A DNA stretch of 64,000 nt from Hysterium pulicare CBS 123377 (lineage: Eukaryota > Ascomycota > Dothideomycetes > Hysteriales > Hysteriaceae): the NCBI GenBank assembly GCA_000467715.1, contig AJFK01000724.1, positions 1-64,000 of the forward strand, written 5' to 3'. A program made the translations under genes and the position numbers. The stretch's first letter is position 1, and every line of letters begins with the position of its first letter. This document shows positions 9,984 through 20,819 of this stretch, piece by piece. The notes beneath the pieces are model-generated. The model was not told the origin of the DNA. It was given only the letters and a program-made list of their open reading frames with translations, and did no database searches.

Positions 9984-12445
9984 TCAAGATCCACCAGTGG
10001 AATAAGTGATAAACATCTTGTCGAAATGGGAGATGGAATACTCGCCAGTCTCTGTATTCAGGGTCAAGTTAGTTTCCTTCACATCTCCGCTCTTCAAAAA
10101 ACCAGCCTCAACAGATCCTCCAGCAACCGGTCTGGAGAGATGGTTTGCTCCATTCACAACAGTGAAATTAGCTAGGTTGATCTCGTACGGATTGCGAGTA
10201 GCGACGGTAGGGCAGCCTGTAAGGTACGCCATTAATATCCAAAGACACGTAGAGGCATGTATACGCCGGAATTACTTGCCAAAATAACTTGCATTGATTG
10301 AGTCGGGGCCAATCTGTAGCTCAAAGTAACCACGATAGTATCCTTCGTTCCATTGGAGTTCTGAGTTATCTCGAACGAGCGTGCTCGACTGGTTGTTTGC
10401 ACTCCCGATGGTACCACCAAATCCCTTAGATGATACGGCGGTGCCTGCGAATTCAACCCCAATAGCATTGGCGCCAGTAGTCGGATCATAGCCGGACTCA
10501 TCGAGCCAAACGAGATCACTCACCTAATTCACATCAGTCACAAGTCTCGAAATCAGAGTGCGGCTACCGCGAGAGATTGAAGAAAATAGTAGTTCTTACC
10601 CAATTGGCATGGCTGTCTCCAGCAAGCATGATGTTATTGCCAATCTTATTCGCATATAGATGTTGGAATGTACGGTTCCTGTTCGCCATGTACCCCTATG
10701 CGCAGTCAATTTGGTGTAAAGCTTGTGGCGCACTGGTACCACATACATCCCACTGATCTCCATTATATGGATTTGCGAATGTCCCGAACCATGAAGTGAT
10801 GTTGATACGAGAGAAAACGACTTGATTTCCGATGATCCTCCATGCAGCGCCCCGCTTGGCGGATTTAGAAAGCTGGTTGTAGAACCAGTTCTCTTGGTGA
10901 GATCCCATCATGGTACGGCCCGCGTCATTGGATATTTCGTAGACGTACTCCTCATTCCAATTCAGAGTCGTGATTGATCGGTCATAGTTACGGGTGTCGA
11001 GCATAACGAGGTCGAAAAGTTTGCCCATCGAGAAAGTCCTCCAGACACGCAGATTGTCGTCCATATCCACCTGGCTAGTTTGAACCGAGTTATTAAGCAG
11101 CGTATGCAAAGTTCATTTCATTCATACGTACCGAATGGGAATCCATTCGAAGTAGGCACGCACGGCGTTCATTTTGCGCTGGTCTACACTGACTCCGCCA
11201 TCTTTAATGAAGGATTGCTCGGTATTGTTCAATCCACTTGATCCGTCCCGATAGCCATTGTTGGAAACCTCTGCGATAGATTAGCAACTCTGGAGCACGT
11301 TCAAAATTAGGAAAGCGGGGATATGCTACTCGCCATGGTCATCCCAGACTGGAATCCATGGGAAATTCTGATGAGATAACAGTAGGTCCAAGTCCGTACG
11401 GTCTAGAGGATAGAGTCAATGGAGGACGCCATTTGGGTTCTATTCACTCACACTGAGCAATCCTGGTCCGATAATCTATTGATTGGTAGCATGAGAATAC
11501 TGTATGTTTACTGAGATAACGAACCATAGAGAGTAAATAATTCACGGCTGGGATTTGTAGCTCGTGGGTCTTTGCCTAGAGTGCCTACTTTAGACTCGTA
11601 GATATAATCACCAAGATGAAGCTGATATAGTTATTAGGCATGGAATAGACACGATTTTTCTAAATCTTATCATACCACATAGTCGACCTTGTCTTTACGG
11701 GCAGAGTTTCCATAAGCGTTGAAGTATCCATTCGCTGGGAGGCACGTTAAAAGGGCCTTCCATCGAGCGGTGGGGATCACATACGATAGTTGCTACAGGA
11801 ATATACCGCAAGACCAATCTTGGTCACATCATCATCTGCTGCAGGACTTGTCTTGGTCCTACCGATTGGGCTACTCTTAGTAGATCCACAGACATTGAAT
11901 TGATAGTAGTATGTCGTGAATGGCTTCAGATTCTTGGCTTCCACCTGCCGTGGGTTAGGATCTTCGAGATATCTTTTTGGCAGGACTTTGACTTTTACCT
12001 TAACAGTGTAATCGATGTCCGAGCTTGTGTATGCAGTTCCTCGGTCAACAATCTGAGTGATATTCTTGTCTGAGCTCACTCGATATTGGACACATACGGG
12101 ATGCGTAGATGCGCGAACATATTCCTCCGTGTCATGGTTGTATAATGGCACAGTGCCCTCCACAGTGACATTGGACTTGTCATTTTCCAGAAGAGGGGAA
12201 ATACGAGTCCATAACACAACCGAGTCGGAATAAGGGTCACCTGACGCAATGCCGTGAGTGAAGTTCAATTTGGCCGGGTCCCACGTTGAAGAATTGGCAT
12301 TTTCAAGGCTACGCTTTAGGACTGTGGGAATATGGATCCCCAACCCAGGATGTCTGAGCGAAGGGCTGCGGTAATTGAGGTTGCTGTTCCAGCCTGCCGT
12401 GACCAATGCAGCAAAGGTAAGAAGCGCTACCAGATGTGAGATCAT
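9984..12445 (-). CDS. Secreted PhoD-like alkaline phosphatase / phosphodiesterase, many introns
   Basis: Metallophosphatase of the PhoD family, probably secreted, hydrolysing phosphate esters outside the cell. The first exon (12445-11785) encodes a signal peptide (MISHLVALLTFAALVTAG) and the PhoD N-terminal domain, with FTHGIASGDPYSDSVVLWTR. The intron in SCSNY restores SCSNYPNGYFNAYGNSA. Later exons give VLHLGDYIYES, a DLLLSHQNFPW-like segment, WDDHEVSNNGYRDGS, then DTRNYDRS, RIIGNQVVF and LAGDSHANWV; these are the metal-binding and catalytic blocks of the family. One intron (11333-11271) has a GC donor and splits the DDHE motif. The last exon carries a beta-rich tail ending at 9984. I did not resolve every exon border. 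The region has at least eight introns. Confidence 0.87.
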
Positions 12446-13164
12446 ATTGAAAAGGAAGAAACTGGACTGAAGGTAACAGACTTGAAGGTTGGATGGATAT
12501 GCAGTTTACATATAAGGATCGAGAATTGACCAGGGGTCATAATTGCCTTAAAGTGGCTTGCGTGTTGCCTTACCTCAGCATCTACCTGATCCCCGCACCA
12601 AATAAACTGACGAGAGCGCAATTGACCAATAGCCAAAGAGGTAATAGAAACATGATTCTGGAGTAGGATTCTGCCGAAATGTGATCGAAATGCTCGTGTG
12701 AACGAGGATGGGAAAGATTGGGTGAGAAGTGTAGGGGGCGGAAAGAGGTACAACCCTTGGCTCTTGCGGGCGCTTTAGGAACAGATGACTGAAAATGGAC
12801 AATTTCATCTGATGAGTGCGGACGGTTATGCCACCCTTGGAATTGAGTGGGCATGGACGTAATATATGTCCCTGTGAGGAAGCCGAGTGTAAGAAAGGTT
12901 ATGGTCCACTGAACTTTCTGAGGTGCAACGAGCTTACATAAATTGCATCAAAGCTCAGGCTCGTGCCCCACGTAGATCTCTCCCCGCCGTGGTTCTTTTA
13001 ATGCTCAAACACAATACATTATACCAACATAGCTGAGCGTCCGTCGAGCAGTCCAGTCAATTTGGGTTTGTGCCTAGGATAATACGAATTCCAATCAGGC
13101 CGTTCATCCCAAGCCCAGACTCGATCATACTCCGTTTCGCCAACTTCTCCCCAGGAACAACACA
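12446..13164. other. Divergent intergenic region
   Basis: About 720 bases between the start of the PhoD gene and the start of the alpha/beta hydrolase gene, so it should contain both promoters. Short overlapping minus-strand frames at 12442-12854 have no family resemblance. Confidence 0.45.
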
Positions 13165-14013
13165 ATGTCCGCCCAAGAATCCAGCCCCAAGGCGGCAAAT
13201 CTAGAAATTTCTTACACGCGTCTATCCCCCTCGCCAGACCCCAATGGCAAGGACCCATCCCATGCCCCCATTGTCTTCCTCCATGGCCTTGCATCCTGCC
13301 ACATGGAATTCTCCCGCGCCACCCCTTTCCTCTCCAAGGACTACGATCTCATCCTCGTCGATCTACCAGGGCACTCGGGGTCGAGGGACATCCTCCCCTT
13401 CACCCTCGACAACGCCATCAACGCGCTCTTCCATCTCGTCTCGACCAAAGTCGCGGGCGGCAGGGCGCACGTCGTCGGCCTGTCGCTCGGCGGTTTCGTA
13501 GCACTGGAGTTTGCCCGAAGGTGGCCGGAGCTGGTGCTCAGCCTTTTCTGCACCGGGTGCGCGCCGCTGAGCGGGTACAGGAATTGGTTCATCTCGCGCC
13601 CGCGCCTGATGGGCGGGATCGAGATCCTGTTGGGCAAGCTCACTAACGAGTGGATGTTCTGGTTTTATATCGGCGTGGAACCGTTTCCGAGGCTCAGGGA
13701 GGAGATGCGAAGGAACTATTCCATGGAGCTGCTGAGGTCGGGGTACGACGCGGCTACTGAGGTGACCATAGAGAGCGTTGCTGGGATCCAGGGCGTGAGG
13801 ATCGCCATTGTAGCGGGCGGAAAGAAGGATAGTGTTGAGCAGACGAGGGAAACAGGGAAGGTGCTCGCGAACACGAATCCGGAGTGCAAGGCATTCGTGG
13901 TGAGGGACGCAGTTCACTTGTGGGACTTGCAACTCCCAGAACTGTTCGCCCAAGGCGTAAGAGCCTGGGTCGAGGGAAGTGAGATGCCAAAGGAATTCGA
14001 AATGCTAAAATGA
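13165..14013 (+). CDS. Alpha/beta hydrolase
   Basis: An intronless 282-aa alpha/beta hydrolase fold protein. The oxyanion-hole motif FLHGLASC is near residue 38. The nucleophile elbow GLSLGG (GxSxG) is near residue 110. A late catalytic His sits in DAVHLWDL near residue 253. Strand and helix order LILVDLPGHSGS then the nucleophile is typical of the MhpC/esterase-lipase group. No signal peptide or targeting sequence is seen, so it is probably cytosolic. Substrate cannot be told. The coding GC is clearly higher than in its neighbours. Confidence 0.85.
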   Translation: MSAQESSPKAANLEISYTRLSPSPDPNGKDPSHAPIVFLHGLASCHMEFSRATPFLSKDYDLILVDLPGHSGSRDILPFTLDNAINALFHLVSTKVAGGRAHVVGLSLGGFVALEFARRWPELVLSLFCTGCAPLSGYRNWFISRPRLMGGIEILLGKLTNEWMFWFYIGVEPFPRLREEMRRNYSMELLRSGYDAATEVTIESVAGIQGVRIAIVAGGKKDSVEQTRETGKVLANTNPECKAFVVRDAVHLWDLQLPELFAQGVRAWVEGSEMPKEFEMLK

Positions 14014-14169
14014 CAGGCGAGAATCTACAAACGGAAAAGGAATGGAAAAGGGATTGGGAGTGTTGTGTACAGTGTACGCCGGGTGGCCTTGACTTGGACG
14101 GTTGGCTTTCGGATAGGTGGCTTTCAAACGACTGGCAGCACACCACGACATCAACTACGACTTCAAGTC

Positions 14170-14570
14170 GTCAACTGAGTGAGAGTGAGAAGGACAGTCT
14201 CAGAGATTGTCGCTGGTTTACACGAAACTAGACTTTGCAGGAGCTTATAGCCACCCGAAGTGGAATTCTTCGATGCCAACTGGACACGGTTCGGAAGTCG
14301 GGACGAGCTAAGCGGTATCCTATCGAGTATCTCGGGAACTGATGAAGATGTTCTGTTCAACCACAGAGACGTGAATCGCAAGCGAAATCCCAGGGAGATT
14401 TGCGCAAGATGACCATCGCCAAGAAGATGTCCTGGGCACAATCGCGCAGGACCACGAAGAGAGAGGACATTGCGTATTCACTCCTTGGGATATTCGACGT
14501 TAATGTTCCGATGCTGTACGGAGAGGAAGAGAATGCGTTCTTCAGATTAATCTTTTGTTATCTAAAATGT
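14170..14570 (+). pseudogene. HET-domain (heterokaryon incompatibility) relic
   Basis: A short degraded stretch whose translated pieces match the second half of the HET domain: TLQELIA, then EFFDANWTRFGSRDEL, then MSWAQSRRTTKREDIAYSLL and GIFDVNVPMLYGEEE. The start of the domain and everything after the LYGE block are missing. The piece is broken in at least two places and is clearly a fossil. HET proteins trigger cell death on non-self recognition in fungi, which fits the other accessory genes in the window. Confidence 0.8.
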
Positions 14571-14976
14571 CGAATTAGCAGGAAACAGATGGGAGGAACA
14601 CAGTGCTAGACTCTAGTTCCGTTCCAACCCAGGTCGAGGCCGGAGTAGGCTGAGTCCGTCCGAGCTTTGGGGAACTACTCAAAATGAATACCCAGACTCT
14701 GTTATATACATATAATTTTTGGAGCTGAATCAATGCTTGGGGAGATCTCAATAGATTGTGAGCACTATGTATGATAAAACAGTGGCTAGCGTAGACAAAG
14801 CACGATTGAGTTTTGGTGGGATAGCTGAATGGTCCACAGTAGGGTAGGAAAAGAGACACGGAGCAGTATCACTTGTATCACGGGAGTCCAAATCAGGTCG
14901 GTACCAGCTGTGAATTTGATCTGAGGTTGTCAACTAGAGTCCAATCGAGACGTGATCATTCTCTCCTCACAAGACC
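14571..14976. other. Intergenic
   Basis: About 400 bases after the HET relic, with no gene or repeat that I can support. Confidence 0.4.
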
Positions 14977-15483
14977 TTATTTACACCTTGTATGTGAAGT
15001 AGCCAAGAACGCATTCGAGAATAGCAGTAAAGATGATTTCTCGTCTCCTTCACCAGAACTAACAGTCCTCGGGGTGTCTCCGGCCGACCGATTTCTCTGT
15101 GGCCTCCAAATGCAGATATCTGTAGGAATAGACCCGAGCCGTCCAAGTCGTGTCGATTGCCGCCGTAGTTTCAATGGTACCACATTGCTTTCAGCCGCTG
15201 CTGGTGGAGGTGATGCCGCAAGGCGAGCTTGGTCGCTCTCCCGGAGCGCTTTTCGAGCTTGTTGAGCTACGTCGTTGCCACCTGCCCAGACAGATCCGGG
15301 TGTTGATTTGGGTTTGCCATTCAATAGCGGTGAACGCGAGTTCGATCTCGATCTTGTCGGTTCGGTGGCCTGGCCTTGCTTGATGGATTCCGCAAATAGC
15401 TTTTCGAAAAGTACAGTGTTATTGTAATGCAGACCGCCATCCGAGAGCTCTTTGACGCTCAGGCCGCGAGTAGGAGTAGACAT
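14977..15483 (-). CDS. Hypothetical protein, 168 aa, Ser/Arg-rich
   Basis: An uninterrupted frame beginning MSTPTRGLSVKELSDGGLHY. The first 35 residues look ordered (LHYNNTVLFEKLFAESIKQG), and the rest is low-complexity and basic with many Ser, Arg and Pro. I do not recognise a family. The codon pattern and the clean ATG support a real gene. The last 25 residues (SNAFLATSHTRCK) look less natural and could be intron read-through. Confidence 0.5.
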   Translation of the reverse strand: MSTPTRGLSVKELSDGGLHYNNTVLFEKLFAESIKQGQATEPTRSRSNSRSPLLNGKPKSTPGSVWAGGNDVAQQARKALRESDQARLAASPPPAAAESNVVPLKLRRQSTRLGRLGSIPTDICIWRPQRNRSAGDTPRTVSSGEGDEKSSLLLFSNAFLATSHTRCK

Positions 15484-16059
15484 GAGGAGTGAGGTTGATA
15501 GGAAGTATATGTTGCTTTGTTGATGTAGGTATAATGGACTGTTCGGCTAAGCTGTGAGACTTGGCGGCGCCCGTAGTATGCAATATTGGGAGAACGAATA
15601 AGGAGAAGACAGAGTGTCACAGAGATGTAGACGGAATGAGACTGTGTCTGCGTGTCGTGATTAATGAAAGTGTGCAGAAACTTTGTAAGTATGAGAGATA
15701 GAGTTAGAAGAAGATTAAAGGATTGACGACCATGCACTCCCAGCAGCGACTATCTTTGAAGGCAGGCACGACAATAACATCGGGAGTGTTCGAACCAGTA
15801 AACAAAGATTTAGGTCGAACACGGAGTATGAACGCTTCATGCTGGTACCTAATTTTTGCACTATCAGCTAAAGATACTTGTGTAAATTTAGGTGTCTGTT
15901 CGTCAAGAAGCAAATGATCACATTAGAGAAAATGCAACTGGTACCAATATTTTGTGGTTCCCCGCCTGGAATGGTATATTACAGGTCAAATGTTTAAATG
16001 ATCTGACTAGCCCAGACCTCATTCTCTTCTATAGCTTTCTTTCCACCTCCTCCACTTCA
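15484..16059. other. Intergenic
   Basis: About 575 bases between the start of the 168-aa hypothetical gene and the 3' end of the proteasome gene. It should hold the promoter of the hypothetical gene. Frames near 15704-15917 occur on both strands and are not convincing. Confidence 0.4.
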
Positions 16060-16995
16060 TCATTCAGTCATTTCCGTATCCTCGGCCTTCGCTAGGCCAT
16101 GCTCCTTGAGCAATGCATCAATCTCATCGGCTCCCCATAGATGGTGGTAGATCTTCCCTGACTTCGTCCGACCGACTGTTGCGAATTCAACTGTCCTGAA
16201 GTTAGATACTGGTGTAGGTTTGATACGACTGAAAATTAAAGCTTACTCTTCTCGCTGCTGAGCTTGGTCGAGTCCATAGTCTTGCTCAGCACCTTCACCG
16301 CCAGTCCGCAAGCCTCTTTCAAATCGCACTCTTCTTTATAATCCTGCTTCAGCAAGCTCTGTGCACTCGCATTATTCGCTCCGACGCTCGTTGCTTTCCA
16401 TCCGCCGTAGTTGCCGCTGGGATTGCTCTGGTAGAGTTGGAATTGACGCTGCGGATCGTAGCCGGCGTAGATGAAGGAAACACCGAAAGGACGGAGACCA
16501 CCATGCTGGGTATAACCTTGTTTGAAATCGCATAATCGGCGTACTAGCTGCTCGCAAGGGATATCTTCATTGTAGGTGAGGAGGTATCGTTGGGCGGCTT
16601 GGCGGGCATAATTGATCAGGATGTTGGCATCGGCGGTCATTCCTGCTACGGCACAGATCATGTTGCTAACAAACTAGATTAGAAAATTCGTTCGTGACTT
16701 TAGATAGGCCCTGGGAATGCCATACTCGTTTAGGATGTAGAGCTTCTCTGCTGACGTATCTTGCTCAAGAAGCTTGCTGGTAACCTTCCTCTCGGCAGCG
16801 AGGACAATTCCATCTTGGGCGAGAATACCTAGTGCAGTACCAGCATGTGATATAGCTTCCAGAGCGTATTCAACTTGATAAAGACGTCCTTCAGGCGAGA
16901 AGATGGTGGTCTGTGGAGACAAACCGTTAGCTGTGTTTACTACGAAGAGGCTGGATTAGCTGTGCACTTACTCGAGAGTCGTATCTCCGAGACAT
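16060..16995 (-). CDS. PRE9: 20S proteasome subunit alpha-3 (Pre9/PSMA4)
   Basis: Alpha ring subunit of the 20S proteasome core. Exons 16995-16972, 16910-16726, 16665-16247 and 16190-16060 give an exact 252-aa frame, the normal size for the subunit. The first exon encodes only MSRRYDSR; splicing joins it to [20 protein letters not shown], the proteasome alpha signature, followed by SHAGTALGI. Later blocks are [39 protein letters not shown] and [12 protein letters not shown]. The last exon ends in a charged tail after [20 protein letters not shown]. The start codon lies 257 bases from that of the divergent URN1 gene, so they probably share a promoter region. Confidence 0.95.
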
Positions 16996-17252
16996 CTTGA
17001 GAGGTTGGTATGCTCGGAGAGAGTAGGGGAAGTCGAAGGAGGAAGGGCAGAGGGCAAGGGATGAATGTAGCTTTTGGATGAGGTTGGTGTTAGTGAGAGC
17101 TCTAGGCCGAAGCTTCATACGCGTCGGTGAAAATGTATGCCAAGCCCGACTGTATTTCAATCAAGCTATGACATGCAACTCAACACTGGGAATATATCGA
17201 ATCTCATACCCTCTAATGACATTCACCATTCTGCGCATTGTAAGACTCCGAT
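16996..17252. promoter_or_regulatory. Shared divergent promoter, PRE9 and URN1
   Basis: 257 bases separate the two start codons, which face away from each other. No TATA box stands out. This is inferred only from gene arrangement. Confidence 0.5.
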
Positions 17253-18999
17253 ATGGCAAATCTTCCTGCGAAACCTCCCCCAGGTCTTCCGCCCCTTCCA
17301 CCAGGATGGACAGAGCACAAGGCGCCCACAGGTATGATTTGCGCCGCCTCGAGCTTCATAGCTAGCTAACAAAACACTGGCAGGCCATTCATATTACTAT
17401 AACAGCGAAACCAAACAATCGACGTACACACGACCAGTTGCACAGCCCCAAAACTTCCATCAGCCGATATCACCTACATTGCCCCAATCCACAAATCCTC
17501 CAGGTTCTATACCAAGCGCACCTTTCGGAGGGAACTTCAACCAGTATAACCAATATAATCCGTTTCCAGGAGCGAATTTCCCTTCACAACAACAGAACTT
17601 TCGTGGAGGTCATCATCAAGGCAGAGGTGGTCACCGTGGTGGTCACAATAACTTTCAAGACCGGCGAAGGCCCCCTCCAGAGGATCGACCGAAGCACAGA
17701 TACGACATACCCGGCTGTGCACCATGGATACTTGTGAAGACCAAGTTAGGGCGGCGATTTGTCTGGAACAAGGATACAAATGAGAGCTTTTGGAAATTCC
17801 CGGAGCATGTGATGAAGGGAGTGGTCGAGTTCGACAGAGTGGAGAGGGAAAAGAGGGAGCGAAGACAACGAGGAGAACCCAGCGAAGATGAGGACAGTGT
17901 CATGGCGGAGGTAGAAGCAGAAGTTGCAGCTGCAGAGGCAGAAATCAGGGCGGAGGAGGGAGTGCCGCAGGGCAAACAAGAAGGAGCTGAGGACTCTAGT
18001 GAATACGAAGAGGTGGAGGTAACGGACGATGAAGCAGAGGAAGAAGCGAATCCGTCCAAGCGGCAGCGTACGGAAGAGCCTGCCGAAGACCAACCTATGG
18101 AACTGGGAGAAGACGATATAGCTTGGCAGTTAGCTGCCATGGAAGAGGGCTACGGAGACGAGGAGGAAGAAGGCCTACCTCTTACGGAAGAGGATTGCAA
18201 CGCGCTATTCAAAGACCTACTTGACGATACGCATATCAATCCGTATTGGACATGGGAGAAGATTGTCGAGGAGGGACTACTGTTCGATGACGACCGATAT
18301 AAAGCTCTACCCAACATGAAAGCACGAAAGGATTGCTGGAGCGAATGGAGTAAAGAGAGGATACAGTTGCTAAAGGAGCAGCGTGAGAAGCAGGAGAAGA
18401 GAGATCCCAAGATACCCTACATGGTCTTCCTCCAAAAGAACGCCACACCAAAATTATTCTGGCCCGAATTCCGCCGCAAGTTCAAGAAAGAACCTGAAAT
18501 GAAAGATATGAAAGTGTCGGACAAAGACCGCGAGAAATGGTATCGGGAGCACATCAACCGTCTCAAACTGCCTCAGTCTACCCTCAAATCAGATCTCTCT
18601 ACATTACTCAGATCACAACCGTTGTCAGCGCTTAACCGCTCAATCAACCCTGCAAATCTCCCTCCATCCTTGCTTACAGATATTCGATTCATCTCGCTTC
18701 CACCCTCGACTCGAGATCCCCTCGTCGAAACCTATATTTCCACCCTTCCACCTGCTCCCGAGGGAATTACTGTAGAAGACGAAGTAGAAGCAGCGAAGAA
18801 ACGGTCCGATAGAGAGAGACGTGAAAAAGCGCTCGCCGAGCGGGAGAAGAGAGTGCAAGAACAAAAACGAAAGCAGAAGCGGGATCTCGAGTACGGCAAG
18901 GGCAGGCTACGCGAAGAAGAGATGGAGATCGAGCGGGCCATGAAGGTTGGGAAAGAAGGACTGAGAGCTCAGCTTGGTTCCATGGGAGATGATGAATGA
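17253..18999 (+). CDS. URN1: WW/FF-domain pre-mRNA splicing-associated protein (Urn1/TCERG1-like)
   Basis: Nuclear protein that in yeast associates with the spliceosome. Exon 1 is 17253-17331 and exon 2 is 17384-18999, together 564 aa. The WW domain is split by the intron: LPPGWTEHKAPTG in exon 1 joins HSYYYNSETKQSTYTRP, with both conserved Trp/Pro ends. A Gln/Asn/Gly-rich linker with RGGHHQGRGGHRGGHN follows, then a second WW-like segment (GCAPWILVKTKLGRRFVWN), a strongly acidic stretch, and an FF domain near residues 290-355 (ALFKDLLDDTHINPYWTWEK). The C-terminus is a long charged coiled coil rich in Glu, Lys and Arg. Confidence 0.9.
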
Positions 19000-19281
19000 G
19001 CTTTTCGGCCTTTATGATACAAACGTAACGAGCCGGGTATATCAGATTCTGGCAAACGTTCAACATCCACCACCCTCCCACACCCCGTGCCTGCACGTGA
19101 CCAGAAGGATGGGTCATCTGATGGGTTTTAGCGTTATGGCTGCGTCATGTCAAATGGTTATCCTCCCCAAACTAAAATAAGAGAGAAATTAGAGATTTAA
19201 ATACTAGCTACCTCAAAAGAGAAATCCAGCATACAGCTTCATCAGTCTCATCTCAATTCATCCATCTTCCCTAAAGCACTA

Positions 19282-20127
19282 ATGTCAACCCCAAAAGAGT
19301 CCTATTCTCCAGGCCCTGAATACACTGTACTAGATAAAACAGGCTACAGCTCAACTCTCTACCTCAATTCCACTACGAACCTAGCCCTCAAATCCTTCTT
19401 TCCCTCCTGCAGCAAACGGCACTTCCCCAATGAAGTCGCCGCCTACGCTCGCCTCACCCAAGGAGCATCTCCTCCATGCTCTCCTCACCCCAACATCCTA
19501 ACATACCACGGTACCGACACCAACGACCCCGAGCACCCAGGCATCCTCCTCGAACGAGCCGAAAACGGGAATTTGTACCACTACCTATGGCGGTACAAAC
19601 CCGAAGACAAGAACAACTTAATCTGGAAAAAGCGATTCCTAAAGTGGGCCCACCAAGCCGCCTCAGCCCTCTCCTACGCACACACCCTCGGAGTTCTGCA
19701 TTCCGATATCCACTGCACCAACTTCCTCCTCACTTCCTCCCCTTCCCTTGACCTCAAAGTCGGGGATTGGGCTGGTGCAAGTATCGATGGGAGTCAGTCG
19801 CCCTCTTTCTACCGGACTACGCATACGCTGTTTGAGTTGGGGGAGGAAGATAGGAAGGGAATGGATATTACGGTGAGAAGTGAGGTTTTCGCGTTTGGGA
19901 GTGCGTTGTTTAGTATGTTGGTGGGGGAGGATCTTTGGCCGGAGTTGCATTATGAGAGGGATAGAGAGGAGATTGTGAGGAGGTTGAGGGAGAAGAATAT
20001 GCCTGAAATAGAGAGTTTGGTGTGTTTGCGGGATGTGGTGAGGAAGTGTTGGAGTGTCGGGTTTAAGGATATGGAGGAGGTCGTGCAGGCGATCGAGGAT
20101 GAACAACTGGCTTTAGAGTCGGAGTGA
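19282..20127 (+). CDS. Small divergent protein kinase
   Basis: A 281-aa intronless protein kinase-like domain. The beta-3 lysine is in LALKSF (Lys37). The hinge region is GILLERAENGNLYHYL. The catalytic loop reads HSDIHCTNFLL near residue 140: HRD is changed to HSD, but the Asp and Asn are kept. The DFG position reads GDWAG, so the metal-binding Asp is kept and Phe is replaced. An APE-type segment is not clear. Small fungal kinases of this type occur in accessory regions and near NLR genes. It may be active, but the altered motifs make activity uncertain. No targeting signal is seen. Confidence 0.82.
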   Translation: MSTPKESYSPGPEYTVLDKTGYSSTLYLNSTTNLALKSFFPSCSKRHFPNEVAAYARLTQGASPPCSPHPNILTYHGTDTNDPEHPGILLERAENGNLYHYLWRYKPEDKNNLIWKKRFLKWAHQAASALSYAHTLGVLHSDIHCTNFLLTSSPSLDLKVGDWAGASIDGSQSPSFYRTTHTLFELGEEDRKGMDITVRSEVFAFGSALFSMLVGEDLWPELHYERDREEIVRRLREKNMPEIESLVCLRDVVRKCWSVGFKDMEEVVQAIEDEQLALESE

Positions 20128-20819
20128 GGGAGACGGTTTTGGGAAGTCGAAAAGCTTCCATAGACTACTAAATTCACTGGAATAAGAGTTCAGAGATACT
20201 CCTGGATCCACTCAATGTTTCCTTCTTCGTGGCAAGTTACTCCACATCTCAACTTGCTAATGAAGCGCTATTTCGCTCTCGTGCTAGCAAGTTTCGCATG
20301 AATTACCGTGCGAAGGGACATTGAATTTGCATGAGAGGCTTTCCAATCTTACTAGACTGATAGAGGATCAAGCTATGACAGAAAGGAGTGTACGTGCATA
20401 ATTTATCGCCTGATGAGGATAGGACCTTCAAGCTTAGCGCCGGGTGGGACAAGATGTAGTATCGTCACATTGTGGCGTTGGAAGATATCCAGTCAACTTA
20501 CCGATAGGTTTTTTCACAGCAAGCATCAAACGCCACAGACGAGATGCCTGGTGATTCGAGTGCTTATCCGCTTGAGATGCCCATTTTTGTCCTCATTTCT
20601 CGCGTCCCCGGCCTCTCTCGGGTTTCAACAGTTATCCTCTCTATTTTAACTCGGCACGAAATCCCGTACGGCGAAGCGTTTAACAAACGACAGAATATAA
20701 GTCCAAGTCTCAACTTCATTTTGTAGCAGCCGTTCACTTGTTCACTTGTCCATATCTTGCAAGTCTCTTGCGAATCTTCTGGTACTGTAAAACTTACTTA
20801 GTACTTCGACTTTACCATC
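20128..20819. other. Intergenic
   Basis: Almost 700 bases between the kinase and the PD-(D/E)XK-like gene. Frames at 20413-20726 have no recognisable features. It should contain the promoter of the downstream gene. Confidence 0.4.

Noticed and set aside
13363-13953. 196-aa minus-strand frame opposite the alpha/beta hydrolase
   Set aside because: A GC-driven shadow of a real gene that has complete catalytic motifs on the plus strand.
17655-18140. 161-aa Ser-rich minus-strand frame inside URN1
   Set aside because: It is antisense to the acidic Glu-rich segment of URN1, whose codons read as Ser/Leu on the other strand.
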